From the NCBI RefSeq assembly GCF_009296175.1, contig NZ_VOSK01000017.1:1-54824 (forward strand): 54,824 bases of DNA. Reading direction: 5' to 3'. The DNA comes from Microvirga tunisiensis (GTDB lineage: Bacteria; Pseudomonadota; Alphaproteobacteria; Rhizobiales; Beijerinckiaceae). Positions 8,878 to 17,206 of the stretch are shown in pieces. The translations under genes and the position numbers were made by a program. Position 1 is the stretch's first letter. Each line of letters opens with the position of its first letter. A model generated the notes under the pieces. It saw only the letters and a list, made by a program, of their open reading frames with translations. It was not told where the DNA came from and made no database searches.

Positions 8878-9483
8878 ATGCTCGTTCTCCGTTCCTCACC
8901 CGCATCGCCCTTCGGCCGGAAGGTCAAACTCTCGGCGTCGATTCTCGGGCTGTCCGATCGCATTCAGATCGTCGACGCGGATACCTTGAACCCTGAGGAT
9001 TCCATCCGGCAGCAGAATCCGCTGGGCAAGATCCCCGCGCTCCTTCTGGAGAACGGCGACGTGCTCTACGATTCCCGCGTGATCGTGGATTATCTCGATC
9101 ATCTCGCCGGAGGCGCGGGCATCATTCCGAACGGTCCGGAGCGATTTACCGCCCTGCGCGATCAGGCGCTTGCCGACGGCATCATGGATGCGGCGCTACT
9201 GCAGGTCTATGAAGGCCGCTTCCGCACCGAGGACAAGCACGAGCCGAAATGGGTCAGCCACCAGGCGGACAAGGTGCGCCGTGGCCTCGATCACGCGGAG
9301 GCCCGTCTCTCGGAAGCAGGCCAGCCTCTCCATATCGGCCAGATCGCTCTCGCCTGTGCGCTGGGCTATCTCGATCTGCGCTTCGGGGGCCGCTGGCGCG
9401 AGAGCTATCCCAAGCTCGTCGCCTGGCTGGCGGATTTCGAATCCCGCGTCCCGGCCTATGCCAAGACCAGAGTGACGCCATGA
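8878..9483 (+). CDS. Glutathione S-transferase family protein
   Basis: The 201-residue protein has a thioredoxin-like N-terminal domain (LRSSPASPFGRKVKL, QNPLGKIPALLLENG, YDSRVIVDYLD) and an alpha-helical C-terminal domain (residues about 85-200). A serine in SPASPFGRK sits where the catalytic or glutathione-contacting residue usually lies. The substrate cannot be told. It is followed by a strong bidirectional terminator shared with the outer membrane protein gene. Confidence 0.88.
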   Translation: MLVLRSSPASPFGRKVKLSASILGLSDRIQIVDADTLNPEDSIRQQNPLGKIPALLLENGDVLYDSRVIVDYLDHLAGGAGIIPNGPERFTALRDQALADGIMDAALLQVYEGRFRTEDKHEPKWVSHQADKVRRGLDHAEARLSEAGQPLHIGQIALACALGYLDLRFGGRWRESYPKLVAWLADFESRVPAYAKTRVTP

Positions 9484-9490
9484 AACGAAA

Positions 9491-9516
9491 AAGGCCCGGG
9501 TGTTGACCCGGGCCTT
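9491..9516. terminator. Bidirectional terminator between GST and OMP genes
   Basis: An 11-bp perfect stem (AAGGCCCGGGT pairing with ACCCGGGCCTT) closes a GTTG loop, with A-run and T-rich flanks. It sits between two convergent genes and can serve both. Confidence 0.88.
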
Positions 9517-9539
9517 GTCTGTCTCCGAGGAGACGGATC

Positions 9540-10181
9540 TTAGTAGGTGCCGAAGCGGAAGTTCAGGCCGGCGCGAACCACACCGAACTCGGCGTCGCTG
9601 TCGATGCCCAGGAAGTTGTCGTCCTGGTCGAGGTTGACGTACAGGCCTTCGACCTTGGCCGACAGGTTGTTGGTGAAGGCGTACTCGAGACCACCACCGA
9701 CGGTCCAGCCCGTGGCGTCGTCCGCGAAGGCGAAACCACCGGTGGCGTAGATCAGGGCGCGGTCGAAGGCCACACCGGCGCGAGCGCGCACGGTGCCGAA
9801 CCAGTCGCTGTTGTTGAAGTCGTCGTCAGCGATGCCGTCACGATCGAAGTCGAAGCGGTCGTCGCCACCGAAGTCGGCGTACTGGATGTCGCCTTCGAGA
9901 CCGACCACGAACGAGCCGATCTGGTAGTTGTAGCCCGCCTGAGCGCCGCCGACGAAGCCGCCTTCGTCGTCGAGGTCGAAGCGCACGCCGCCGACCGTGA
10001 TGCTGTCATTGGCGTTCCAGCCGTAGCCGGCGTTCACACCGACGTAGAAGCCCGTCCAGGTGAAAACCGGAACAGCGGCAATGATCGGAGCCGGGGGAGC
10101 AGCGCGGACCGGAAGGTCCGCAGCGGAAGCAGCTCCGGCAAAGCCGAGGAGAGCGACGCTGGCGAGAAGAATCTTCTTCAT
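9540..10181 (-). CDS. Outer membrane beta-barrel protein (Omp25/RopB type)
   Basis: The 213-residue product has a signal peptide cleaved after ASA, then ADLPVRAAPP, a start seen in many rhizobial small porin-like proteins. Alternating aromatic/Gly segments follow (FTWTGFYVGVNAGYGW, GFVGGAQAGYNYQIG, and a last strand VRAGLNFRFGTY). The barrel has about eight strands. A strong A/T-containing promoter region lies upstream. The likely role is in surface stability; I cannot assign a substrate. Confidence 0.9.
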   Translation of the reverse strand: MKKILLASVALLGFAGAASAADLPVRAAPPAPIIAAVPVFTWTGFYVGVNAGYGWNANDSITVGGVRFDLDDEGGFVGGAQAGYNYQIGSFVVGLEGDIQYADFGGDDRFDFDRDGIADDDFNNSDWFGTVRARAGVAFDRALIYATGGFAFADDATGWTVGGGLEYAFTNNLSAKVEGLYVNLDQDDNFLGIDSDAEFGVVRAGLNFRFGTY

Positions 10182-10474
10182 GGTTTCTCTTTCCTAATCG
10201 ATGTCATGCGGGCTCAACCCAAATTTCGTTGGGCCAGCCAAGCACTGTCCGTTTATAGAGCGACAACCGGTCGAAGGCTGTGACCTGACAACCACAGCAG
10301 CTGAAGACCACCATGGCAGGATTGTGGCGGCAATGTGCGAGTTTCCCCTTGCGTCATCGCTGGAGTCCATAACGCGCAGCTTGGCCGTTGGTTCGACGTC
10401 ATAGCGAAAAAATGTCATTTTCTTGTCCACCGCACTGAACTGCTGTGATGTGCTTACATTTCAAGGGGTTGATT
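10182..10474. other. Divergent promoter region between OMP and SDR genes
   Basis: This 293-bp gap holds the promoters of the minus-strand outer membrane protein gene and the plus-strand SDR gene. I see no GGAAC-type stress promoter, no gene and no strong terminator here. Confidence 0.5.
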
Positions 10475-11230
10475 ATGAACAAAGCCGCTCTCGTGACCGG
10501 CGGGGCGCAACGCATCGGGCGGCGAATCGTCGAACGGCTCGCCGGGGAGGGCTATGCTGTGGCGATCCACTGTCGCCGCTCGACCGACGAGGCGGAGACA
10601 ATGGCAGCCCGCATCAGAGAGGCGGGCGGGCAGGCCGCCGTCCTCCGAGCCGACCTGGCGGATGCCGGTGCGGTCGAGCGCCTTGTACCGGAGGCGGTCC
10701 GGGTCTTGGGTCCGCTGTCCCTGCTCGTCAACAATGCGTCCGAGTTCGAGCCCGACGAGGTCGGCACGCTCTCGCAGGACCGTTGGGACCGGCATTTCGC
10801 CGTCAACTTACGCGCGCCGGCCTTCCTCGCCCGCGACTTCGCGCATCAGCTTCCCGCCGATGGACAAGGCTGCATCGTCAACATCGTCGACCAGCGCGTG
10901 TGGAAGCTGACGCCTCAGTTCTTTTCCTACACGCTCACCAAGGCGGCACTGTTCTCCGCCACGCAGACGATGGCGCAGGCACTGGCACCACGCATCCGCG
11001 TCAACGCCATCGGGCCTGGTCCCACTTTGTCGAATGTGCGCCAGGGCGATGGGGATTTCGCCAAGCAGAGCGAGGCGGTGCTGCTGGGCCGCGGCGGCAC
11101 GCCGGACGAGATCGCCGATGCGGTGCTTTATCTTGCGAAAGCCCGCAGCGTCACCGGCCAGATGATCGCCGTCGACGGCGGCCAGCATCTTGCCTGGGAG
11201 ACCCCGGACGTGGCCGGCATCAGGGAGTGA
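10475..11230 (+). CDS. SDR family oxidoreductase, pteridine-reductase-like
   Basis: A 251-residue Rossmann reductase with TGGAQRIGRRI, HCRRS, LVNNASEFEPD and a YTLTK catalytic pair (Tyr and Lys). The usual catalytic serine is not obvious in NIVDQRVWKLTPQF, which resembles the FolM/pteridine reductase branch, so NADPH-dependent reduction of a pterin is possible but unproven. The ATG at 10475 follows AAGGGG at good spacing and begins MNKAALVTGG; an upstream in-frame codon at 10445 is less likely. The 3' end overlaps the convergent pgeF gene by 11 bp. Confidence 0.88.
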   Translation: MNKAALVTGGAQRIGRRIVERLAGEGYAVAIHCRRSTDEAETMAARIREAGGQAAVLRADLADAGAVERLVPEAVRVLGPLSLLVNNASEFEPDEVGTLSQDRWDRHFAVNLRAPAFLARDFAHQLPADGQGCIVNIVDQRVWKLTPQFFSYTLTKAALFSATQTMAQALAPRIRVNAIGPGPTLSNVRQGDGDFAKQSEAVLLGRGGTPDEIADAVLYLAKARSVTGQMIAVDGGQHLAWETPDVAGIRE

Positions 11231-11987
11231 GCGTAATCGCCGAGATCAGCCGGCCGTAATCCGGCTCCTTGCGATGGGTGGTGCGGCGGTAGCTGAAGAA
11301 CCGTTCCGCGTCGGAATAAGTGCAGAGTCCGAGATTGGTGAATTCGCCGACACCGGCGGCCTCGAGCCGCGCGCCGATGAAGCCAGGGAGGTCGAACATG
11401 GCATGGTCCGGCTTCTCGGCTTCCCGGAAGAAGCGCATGTGCCCTGGCACCTCTTCGGCGAAGCGCCTGATGAAGTCCGGGCCGACTTCATAGGCATTCT
11501 GGCTGATCGTCGGGCCGAGCACCGCAACGATCTTTTCGCGCCGAGCGCCGAGCCGCTCCATGGCCGTAAGGGTGGATTCGAGCACGCCGGTCACGGCGCC
11601 GCGCCAGCCTGCATGGGCAGCCCCGATCACGCGCGCCTCCGCATCCGCAAACAGCACCGGCCCGCAATCCGCCGTGGTGATGCCGAGTGCGAGACCGGGT
11701 GTGGCCGTCACCATGGCGTCCGCCTTGGGCCGCTCTCCCCGCCAGGGGCCCTCCACGATGACCGCATCGGGCGAATGGACCTGATGGACGCTGATCAGGG
11801 CATCGTGCTTTGCACCCAGCGCCGCCGCCATGCGGCGGCGGTTCTCCTGCACCTTCGCGGGCTCGTCCGACGACCCGATGCCGCCGTTGAGGGAGGCATA
11901 GATCCCGTCCGAGACGCCACCCTGGCGGGTGAAGAAGGCATGGCGGATGCCGGAATGGGAGGCGAGGGCAGGCGCTTGAATGAACAT
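11220..11987 (-). CDS. pgeF: Multicopper oxidase-fold protein of the PgeF/YfiH family
   Basis: This 255-residue protein belongs to the laccase-domain family now associated with removal of mis-incorporated amino acids from peptidoglycan precursors and with purine nucleoside phosphorolysis. Signature pieces are HQVHSPD, TADCGPVLFAD and AHAGWRGAV, giving the metal-binding His/Cys set. It lies 9 bp after midA on the minus strand and forms an lgt-midA-pgeF cluster that is conserved in alphaproteobacteria. Confidence 0.92.
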   Translation of the reverse strand: MFIQAPALASHSGIRHAFFTRQGGVSDGIYASLNGGIGSSDEPAKVQENRRRMAAALGAKHDALISVHQVHSPDAVIVEGPWRGERPKADAMVTATPGLALGITTADCGPVLFADAEARVIGAAHAGWRGAVTGVLESTLTAMERLGARREKIVAVLGPTISQNAYEVGPDFIRRFAEEVPGHMRFFREAEKPDHAMFDLPGFIGARLEAAGVGEFTNLGLCTYSDAERFFSYRRTTHRKEPDYGRLISAITLTP

Positions 11988-11996
11988 GGCTCGATC

Positions 11997-13073
11997 TTAG
12001 GAAGAGGGAGACAGGGCGGGCAATCCGGGAACGGCTTCGATCCCTTCATGTGTAACGGCTAAAACCTTAAACAGATCACCCATCCCCGTCGGGCCGCGCT
12101 CCGTCAGGCGCGCCAGCGCCCGGTCGATATCGGCGGTCTGTGCCGGTGTGGCGCGCGCCTTCAAGGCGGAGGCCCTGGCCTCGATTCCGAGCGCCTGGAG
12201 AAAATCCCCCTGGGTGACGATGCCGTGAGGCCTGGCGTCCTGCGCGGCGGCGGCCTGGGCGAGGCGATGGAAGTCGACATGGGTCGTGAGATCCGCTTCC
12301 CCCGGCTCCTCCAGGGGATCAACCGGTTTGTGCGCTTTGAGCGCCTGCAGCGTGTCTCCGAAAGCCGGGCCGCAATAGCCGTAATCCAGGATCAGGGCTG
12401 CTCCCATATCATGGGCCAGTCGACGGACGAGTTCGCTCATCACGTCGATGGCGGCGGCCGGCCATTCGAGGATGTCACCGGGCTTCAATGGCTTGCCGAG
12501 AGCGGGCTCCGGCTCTGGGCGCAGGCCGAAGATCAGGCGTTCGCCCTCCAATCCGACCAAGCGCTCGCACCAGCCGCGCTCGGTACCGACGAACTGGCGC
12601 ACCGGCAAAGCATCGAAGAACTCGTTGGCGACGAGAAGGATCGGGCCCGGAGGCACATCCTCGATCCGATCGTGCCAGTGAAGCGAGAAGCCCGAGGGGG
12701 CGAGGGCGGCCTGCTGCTTCCGCTTCAGGGACGGGCTCGTCTCGACGAGATGCACGGTGGCGGCCGCCTTGAAGTCGGGCAGGAGCCGCGTCGCCCGCAG
12801 CAGATCGGCCATGAGGGTGCCGCGGCCTGGCCCCAGCTCGACGAGACGGCAATCGGTGGGGCGCCCCATCCCGTTCCAGACCTCCAGCATCCACAGGCCG
12901 ATCAGCTCGCCGAACATCTGGCTGATCTCGGGAGCCGTGGTGAAGTCGCCGGCCACACCCAGCGGGTCGCGGGTCGCGTAGTAGTGCCTCAGGCACAGGC
13001 TCATATAGCGCTCGACCGTAATCGGCCCTTCGAGCGCGATCAACTCGCGCAAGCTGTCCTTCAGCGGGCTCAC
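11997..13073 (-). CDS. Class I SAM-dependent methyltransferase, MidA/NDUFAF7 family
   Basis: The 358-residue product matches the DUF185 family whose mitochondrial member NDUFAF7 dimethylates an arginine of complex I. Visible motifs: GDFTTAPEISQMFGELIGLW, ELGPGRGTLMADLLR for SAM binding, LVANEFFDALPV and ALILDYGYCG. Its ATG overlaps the lgt stop (ATGA at 13070-13073). A role in complex I maturation is inferred from family knowledge. Confidence 0.9.
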   Translation of the reverse strand: MSPLKDSLRELIALEGPITVERYMSLCLRHYYATRDPLGVAGDFTTAPEISQMFGELIGLWMLEVWNGMGRPTDCRLVELGPGRGTLMADLLRATRLLPDFKAAATVHLVETSPSLKRKQQAALAPSGFSLHWHDRIEDVPPGPILLVANEFFDALPVRQFVGTERGWCERLVGLEGERLIFGLRPEPEPALGKPLKPGDILEWPAAAIDVMSELVRRLAHDMGAALILDYGYCGPAFGDTLQALKAHKPVDPLEEPGEADLTTHVDFHRLAQAAAAQDARPHGIVTQGDFLQALGIEARASALKARATPAQTADIDRALARLTERGPTGMGDLFKVLAVTHEGIEAVPGLPALSPSS

Positions 13074-13927
13074 GCGGCCTCAACCGTTTTCGAGGGCCGC
13101 GTATAGCCGCGCGCCGCCATGACGATGAAGCCGGCGCCGACCAGCGCCATGGGGACGGACAGAAGCATCCCCATGGTAATGCCGCCGCTGAGCGCCTGCA
13201 CCGAGGATCCGAACAGGAAGCCCAGCTGTGCGTCCGGTTCGCGGAAGAATTCGCAGACGATGCGGGCCACCGCATAGCCCAGCACGAAGATGCCGCCGAG
13301 GAGGCCAGGACGGCGGAAGCCGAAGCGGCGTGCGGCAAAGGCCATGACGATGAACAGGATCAGGCCCTCGCCCAAGGCCTCATAAAGCTGGCTTGGATGG
13401 CGCGGCTCCGGACCTGCATGAGGAAACACCACCGCATAGGGAAAATCGGGGGCGGGGCGGCCCCAGAGCTCGCCATTGATGAAATTGGCGATGCGCCCGA
13501 AGAACAGCCCGATGGGTGTGACCACCGCCGCCATGTCGAGCATGGCCAGCGGGTTGAGCCCGCGCGAGCGGGCAAAGAGCACGATGGCGAGCACCGCTCC
13601 GAGGAAGCCGCCATGGAAGGACATGCCGCCGCGCCAGATGGCGAAAATCTCCAGGGGATGGGAGAGATACGAGGCCAGATTGTAGAACAGCACGTAGCCG
13701 ACCCGCCCACCGAGCACGACGCCGAGGGCCACCCACACGATGAGATCGTCCACGTCGATGGGCTTGGGCTGTCTCAACCCGCCCCAGAGATCGGCCTTTG
13801 CCGCGAGGCGCTTGGCATAGAACCAGCCGCCCAGGAGGCCGGCCACATAGGCGAGGGCATACCAGCGGATCGCAAAGGGACCGATGGAAATCGCCACGGG
13901 ATCGATGATGGGAAAGGAGAGCGGCAT
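13070..13927 (-). CDS. lgt: Prolipoprotein diacylglyceryl transferase
   Basis: Lgt transfers diacylglycerol from phosphatidylglycerol to the lipobox cysteine of prolipoproteins in the inner membrane. The 285-residue product has several membrane segments, the FHGGFLGA motif with the essential histidine, the Lgt signature RIANFINGELWGRP, and RHPSQLYEALGEG. It heads the lgt-midA-pgeF cluster with a 4-bp overlap to the methyltransferase. Confidence 0.96.
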   Translation of the reverse strand: MPLSFPIIDPVAISIGPFAIRWYALAYVAGLLGGWFYAKRLAAKADLWGGLRQPKPIDVDDLIVWVALGVVLGGRVGYVLFYNLASYLSHPLEIFAIWRGGMSFHGGFLGAVLAIVLFARSRGLNPLAMLDMAAVVTPIGLFFGRIANFINGELWGRPAPDFPYAVVFPHAGPEPRHPSQLYEALGEGLILFIVMAFAARRFGFRRPGLLGGIFVLGYAVARIVCEFFREPDAQLGFLFGSSVQALSGGITMGMLLSVPMALVGAGFIVMAARGYTRPSKTVEAA

Positions 13928-14065
13928 AAGCGGGCCTTGTTCGAATGCGACGCCATTGGACCCGCCGGGACCGGATCGTCAACCCTGTTGCAGTTTGCGG
14001 CGAATGTGCCCATGTGTGACGTTCCAGGGCTTCAAAAGCCCGTCGAACGCTGCGGATTTGCACCC

Positions 14066-14344
14066 ATGACTCAATCGTCCAACCGGATCTTCGATGAACT
14101 CGCCCGCTTCGCCACCGATGCCGCGGGAGCGGCACAAGGTGTTCGGAAAGAGGTCGAGAGCGTGGTCCGCAGCCAGTTCGAGCGCCTGATCAAGGATATG
14201 GACGTCGCCACCCGCGAGGAGGTCGAGGTTCTGCGCGAGATGGTGACGGCAGCCCGCGAGGAGAACGAGCGGCTCCAGGTCCGGGTGAAGGACCTCGAGG
14301 CGAAACTGGCTTCCAGCGCTGGCGTGAATCCTGCGACCCCTTGA
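14066..14344 (+). CDS. Accessory factor UbiK family protein (BMFP/DUF526)
   Basis: This 92-residue protein starts MTQSSNRIFDELARFATD and ends in a leucine/glutamate coiled coil (VATREEVEVLREMVTAA, RVKDLEAKLAS). That layout matches UbiK, which assists the ubiquinone biosynthesis complex and has an amphipathic membrane-binding N-terminus. A much longer in-frame ORF from 13397 runs antisense to lgt and is discarded. The gene is divergent from lgt with about 138 bp between them. Confidence 0.9.
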   Translation: MTQSSNRIFDELARFATDAAGAAQGVRKEVESVVRSQFERLIKDMDVATREEVEVLREMVTAAREENERLQVRVKDLEAKLASSAGVNPATP

Positions 14345-14587
14345 ACCGAGCGGGAATCCGATCTGCGCCCGGCGCGGGGCTCCTGTTGTGGACAGGTGAA
14401 TCCGGCGCATTGTGACAAAGGCCGAAATCTAACACTGTCGATTCATAAGCTGATTCGAGGCGGCGACGGCGGGACCTCCGAATATCGAAGGTATTCTGAG
14501 TACTTCTTTCGAATAGTGCCCGGATCAACGCAATGGTGTTGCCCGATATGTTTACCATATTCAGGCAAGTGAGCGTCCAGGATCGAC

Positions 14588-15088
14588 ATGTCGCAGATTC
14601 ATCTTGAAATCGATCGCTCGGAACATCCTCTCGATGTGGTCGAGCGTCTCGCTTCCTTGCGGTACTGGATCTTCGATCGGGCCGAAGCGGACGAGATGTC
14701 CATTTCGGTGGCAGGCCGCTGGGCGGATTACGACGTCGCCTTCACGTGGATCGAGGACGTGGAGGCCATGCATATGGCCTGCGCCTTCGATCTCAAGGTT
14801 CCCGAGCGGCGGCGGCAGGAGGTGCTCCAGCTCATCGCCTCCGTCAACGAGCAGCTCTGGGTCGGGCATTTCGACCTGTGGAGCACGGAAAACGTGGTGA
14901 TGTTCCGCCATGCCCTGCTGCTGGCGGGCGGAGCTGATCCGACCGACGGACAATGCGAAACCATGCTGCGGGTCGCGGTCGAAGCCTGCGAGCGATATTT
15001 CCAAGCGTTCCAGTTCGTGATCTGGGCCGGTAAGTCCGCCCGCGAGGCTCTCGACTCTGTCCTGTTCGAAACAGAGGGCGAGGCTTAA
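14588..15088 (+). CDS. YbjN domain-containing protein
   Basis: The 166-residue protein matches the YbjN fold: an acidic, tryptophan-rich alpha/beta domain with RYWIFDRAEADEM, GRWADYDVAFTWIED, NEQLWVGHFDLW and a C-terminal helix. YbjN proteins are cytosolic, chaperone-like in fold (type III secretion chaperone topology) and affect stress or motility in other bacteria; the job here is unknown. It lies 72 bp ahead of proC on the same strand, so the two may be cotranscribed. Confidence 0.88.
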   Translation: MSQIHLEIDRSEHPLDVVERLASLRYWIFDRAEADEMSISVAGRWADYDVAFTWIEDVEAMHMACAFDLKVPERRRQEVLQLIASVNEQLWVGHFDLWSTENVVMFRHALLLAGGADPTDGQCETMLRVAVEACERYFQAFQFVIWAGKSAREALDSVLFETEGEA

Positions 15089-15160
15089 ACCTGCCTCGAC
15101 AGGGCAGGGCGGGCGTGAATAGAGTGCGGCCTCCCGCATTCATTCCGTCAGGTTAAGCCC

Positions 15161-15988
15161 ATGTCGTCGAACGCTTCCCATCTGCCGTCATCTCTCATTC
15201 TCGTCGGCGCCGGCAAGATGGGTGGTTCCATGCTGGAGGGCTGGCTCAAGGTCGGCATGAAGCCTGAGGGCGTGACCGTTATCGATCCGCGCCCGTCGGA
15301 GGAGATGACGCAGTTCTGCCGGACGAACGGCATCTCCTTGAATCCGGCCGATCCTGCTGCCGCGGATGTGCTGATACTGGCCATCAAGCCGCAGATGCTC
15401 GACGAGGCTGCCCCCGCTCTGAACGGGTATCTCGGGCCCAAGACCCTCATCATCTCCATTCTTGCCGGCAAGACCATCGCGGATCTGCGCTCCAGGCTTC
15501 CCGCTTCCAGCGCCATCGTGCGCGCCATGCCGAACCTTCCCGCCAGCATCGGGCGAGGGGCGACCGGAGCTGCCGGCAACGAGAAGGTGAGCGAGACGCA
15601 GCGCCTGACCGCCGATGCGCTTTTGAGCAGCAACGGCATCGTCGAATGGCTGCCTTCCGAGGACCTGATCGATGCGGTCACGGCCGTGTCGGGTTCCGGC
15701 CCAGCCTATGTGTTCCATCTGGTGGAATGCCTCACTGACGCCGGAACGGCTGCCGGCCTTCCGCCGGATCTGGCGCAACGCCTTGCGCGGGCCACGGTGA
15801 CCGGCGCGGGGGAACTCCTGTTCCAGAGCGACCTGCCGCCCGCCACGCTCCGACAGAACGTCACCTCTCCCGGCGGCACCACGGCAGCCGCGCTCGAAGT
15901 CCTCATGGCCGAGCCGAACGGACTGAAGGCGCTCATGCGCGAGGCCGTGGCGGCTGCCAAGCGGCGTGCGGAGGAACTCGCGGGCTGA
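15161..15988 (+). CDS. proC: Pyrroline-5-carboxylate reductase
   Basis: ProC reduces pyrroline-5-carboxylate to proline with NADPH in the cytosol. The 275-residue product has the dinucleotide site LVGAGKMGGSMLEGW, the middle motif RAMPNLPASIGRG, and the C-terminal signature beginning VTSPGGTTAAALEVL. The AVSGSGPAYVF segment is also typical. Length is normal. Confidence 0.96.
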   Translation: MSSNASHLPSSLILVGAGKMGGSMLEGWLKVGMKPEGVTVIDPRPSEEMTQFCRTNGISLNPADPAAADVLILAIKPQMLDEAAPALNGYLGPKTLIISILAGKTIADLRSRLPASSAIVRAMPNLPASIGRGATGAAGNEKVSETQRLTADALLSSNGIVEWLPSEDLIDAVTAVSGSGPAYVFHLVECLTDAGTAAGLPPDLAQRLARATVTGAGELLFQSDLPPATLRQNVTSPGGTTAAALEVLMAEPNGLKALMREAVAAAKRRAEELAG

Positions 15989-16053
15989 GCCTTGGGCTTG
16001 GTTCGATCAGCCCCTAGATTAAGCTTCAACGGCATATTCTCAGGAGATCCATC

Positions 16054-16761
16054 GTGACCGCTGACGTTCCCACGGATAAGCGCAAGGCCATCCTCGAGGC
16101 GCTCATGGATCTCGCCGCACGGCGGTCCTGGAGCGAGATCGAGATCGGCGATGTCGCGAAGGCCGCCAATGTGTCCCTTGCCGAGTTCCGCGATTTCTTC
16201 CCCTCAAAGGGCGCCGTGCTCGGTGCGCTCTCGCGCCAGATCGACCGGCAGGTGCTGGAGGGTACGACCGACGACCTCGCGGGGGAGCCCGCGCGCGAGC
16301 GCATCTTCGATGTGCTGATGCGCCGCTTCGATGCGTTGCAGCCCCATAAGCAGGCTCTACGGCGGATTTTCCAGGATCTGCAATACGATCCTGTGTCGCT
16401 TGCCGCTCTCAATCAGGTGTCGCTCAATTCCCAGCGCTTCATGCTCGCCGCTGCCGGCATCAACACCGAAGGGCCGCTCGGAAAGCTGAAGCTCCAGGGC
16501 GCGGTTCTGGTCTATGCCAACACCATGCGCACATGGCTGGACGACGACGACCCGACGCTCGCCAAGACCATGGCGCGGCTCGACCGCGAACTGCGCCGGG
16601 CCGAGCGCATCCTGGAAGGCGCCGAGGACCTGCGCCGCCTGAGCGCACCCCTGCGCGCGGTCGGACGGGCCTTGATGCAGGGTCGCCGATCAACCCGCTC
16701 GGAGACACGCCGCACCGGTGAAGGCAACGGCGATACGCAGAATCCCGCGGCGGCCATCTGA
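16054..16761 (+). CDS. TetR/AcrR family transcriptional regulator
   Basis: The 235-residue protein has an N-terminal TetR-type HTH (residues about 10-55: ILEALMDLAARRSWSEI, then VAKAANVSLAEFRDFF) and a helical C-terminal ligand domain. Starting at GTG 16054 is supported by AGGAG nine bases upstream. It ends in a basic, low-complexity tail. No clear dyad operator is visible upstream. It precedes a tRNA-binding protein gene by 20 bp, so the two may form an operon. Confidence 0.87.
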   Translation: MTADVPTDKRKAILEALMDLAARRSWSEIEIGDVAKAANVSLAEFRDFFPSKGAVLGALSRQIDRQVLEGTTDDLAGEPARERIFDVLMRRFDALQPHKQALRRIFQDLQYDPVSLAALNQVSLNSQRFMLAAAGINTEGPLGKLKLQGAVLVYANTMRTWLDDDDPTLAKTMARLDRELRRAERILEGAEDLRRLSAPLRAVGRALMQGRRSTRSETRRTGEGNGDTQNPAAAI

Positions 16762-16781
16762 CACGAGATCAAGGGGCAAGA

Positions 16782-17141
16782 ATGGATCAGGTGAGTCCGA
16801 CAACCGCGCCGATCACGTTCGACGATTTCCTGAAGGTCGACATTCGAGTCGGCCGGATCGTTGCCGTGGAGCCGTTCCCGCAGGCGCGCAAACCGGCGTT
16901 CAAGCTCACTGTCGATTTCGGGCCTGAGATCGGCATCAAGCGCTCTTCGGCACAGATCACGGTGAACCATTCACCGGAGGATCTCGTCGGATCGCTGGTG
17001 ATGGCGGTGGTGAACTTTCCGCCGCGCCAGATCGGGCCGTTCATGTCGGAGGTTCTGACGCTCGGCGTGCCGGATGCCAATGGCGACGTCATGCTGATCC
17101 GTCCGGATCGCGACGTTCCGGTGGGCGGACGTCTCTATTAG
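16782..17141 (+). CDS. CsaA-like tRNA-binding domain protein
   Basis: This 119-residue protein is a stand-alone EMAP/CsaA-type OB-fold: FDDFLKVDIRVGRIV at the start, AQITVNHSPEDLVG and a C-terminal DVPVGGRLY. CsaA proteins form dimers that bind tRNA and have been linked to protein export chaperoning in Bacillus; a translation quality role is a guess here. AAGGGG precedes the ATG. It is convergent with the histidine kinase gene. Confidence 0.9.
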   Translation: MDQVSPTTAPITFDDFLKVDIRVGRIVAVEPFPQARKPAFKLTVDFGPEIGIKRSSAQITVNHSPEDLVGSLVMAVVNFPPRQIGPFMSEVLTLGVPDANGDVMLIRPDRDVPVGGRLY

Positions 17142-17206
17142 TACCAACACGGATGTATTCCGAGGCTGCGGAGCAGAGCCCGAGATGGCGTCATGCGTGA
17201 AGGGGC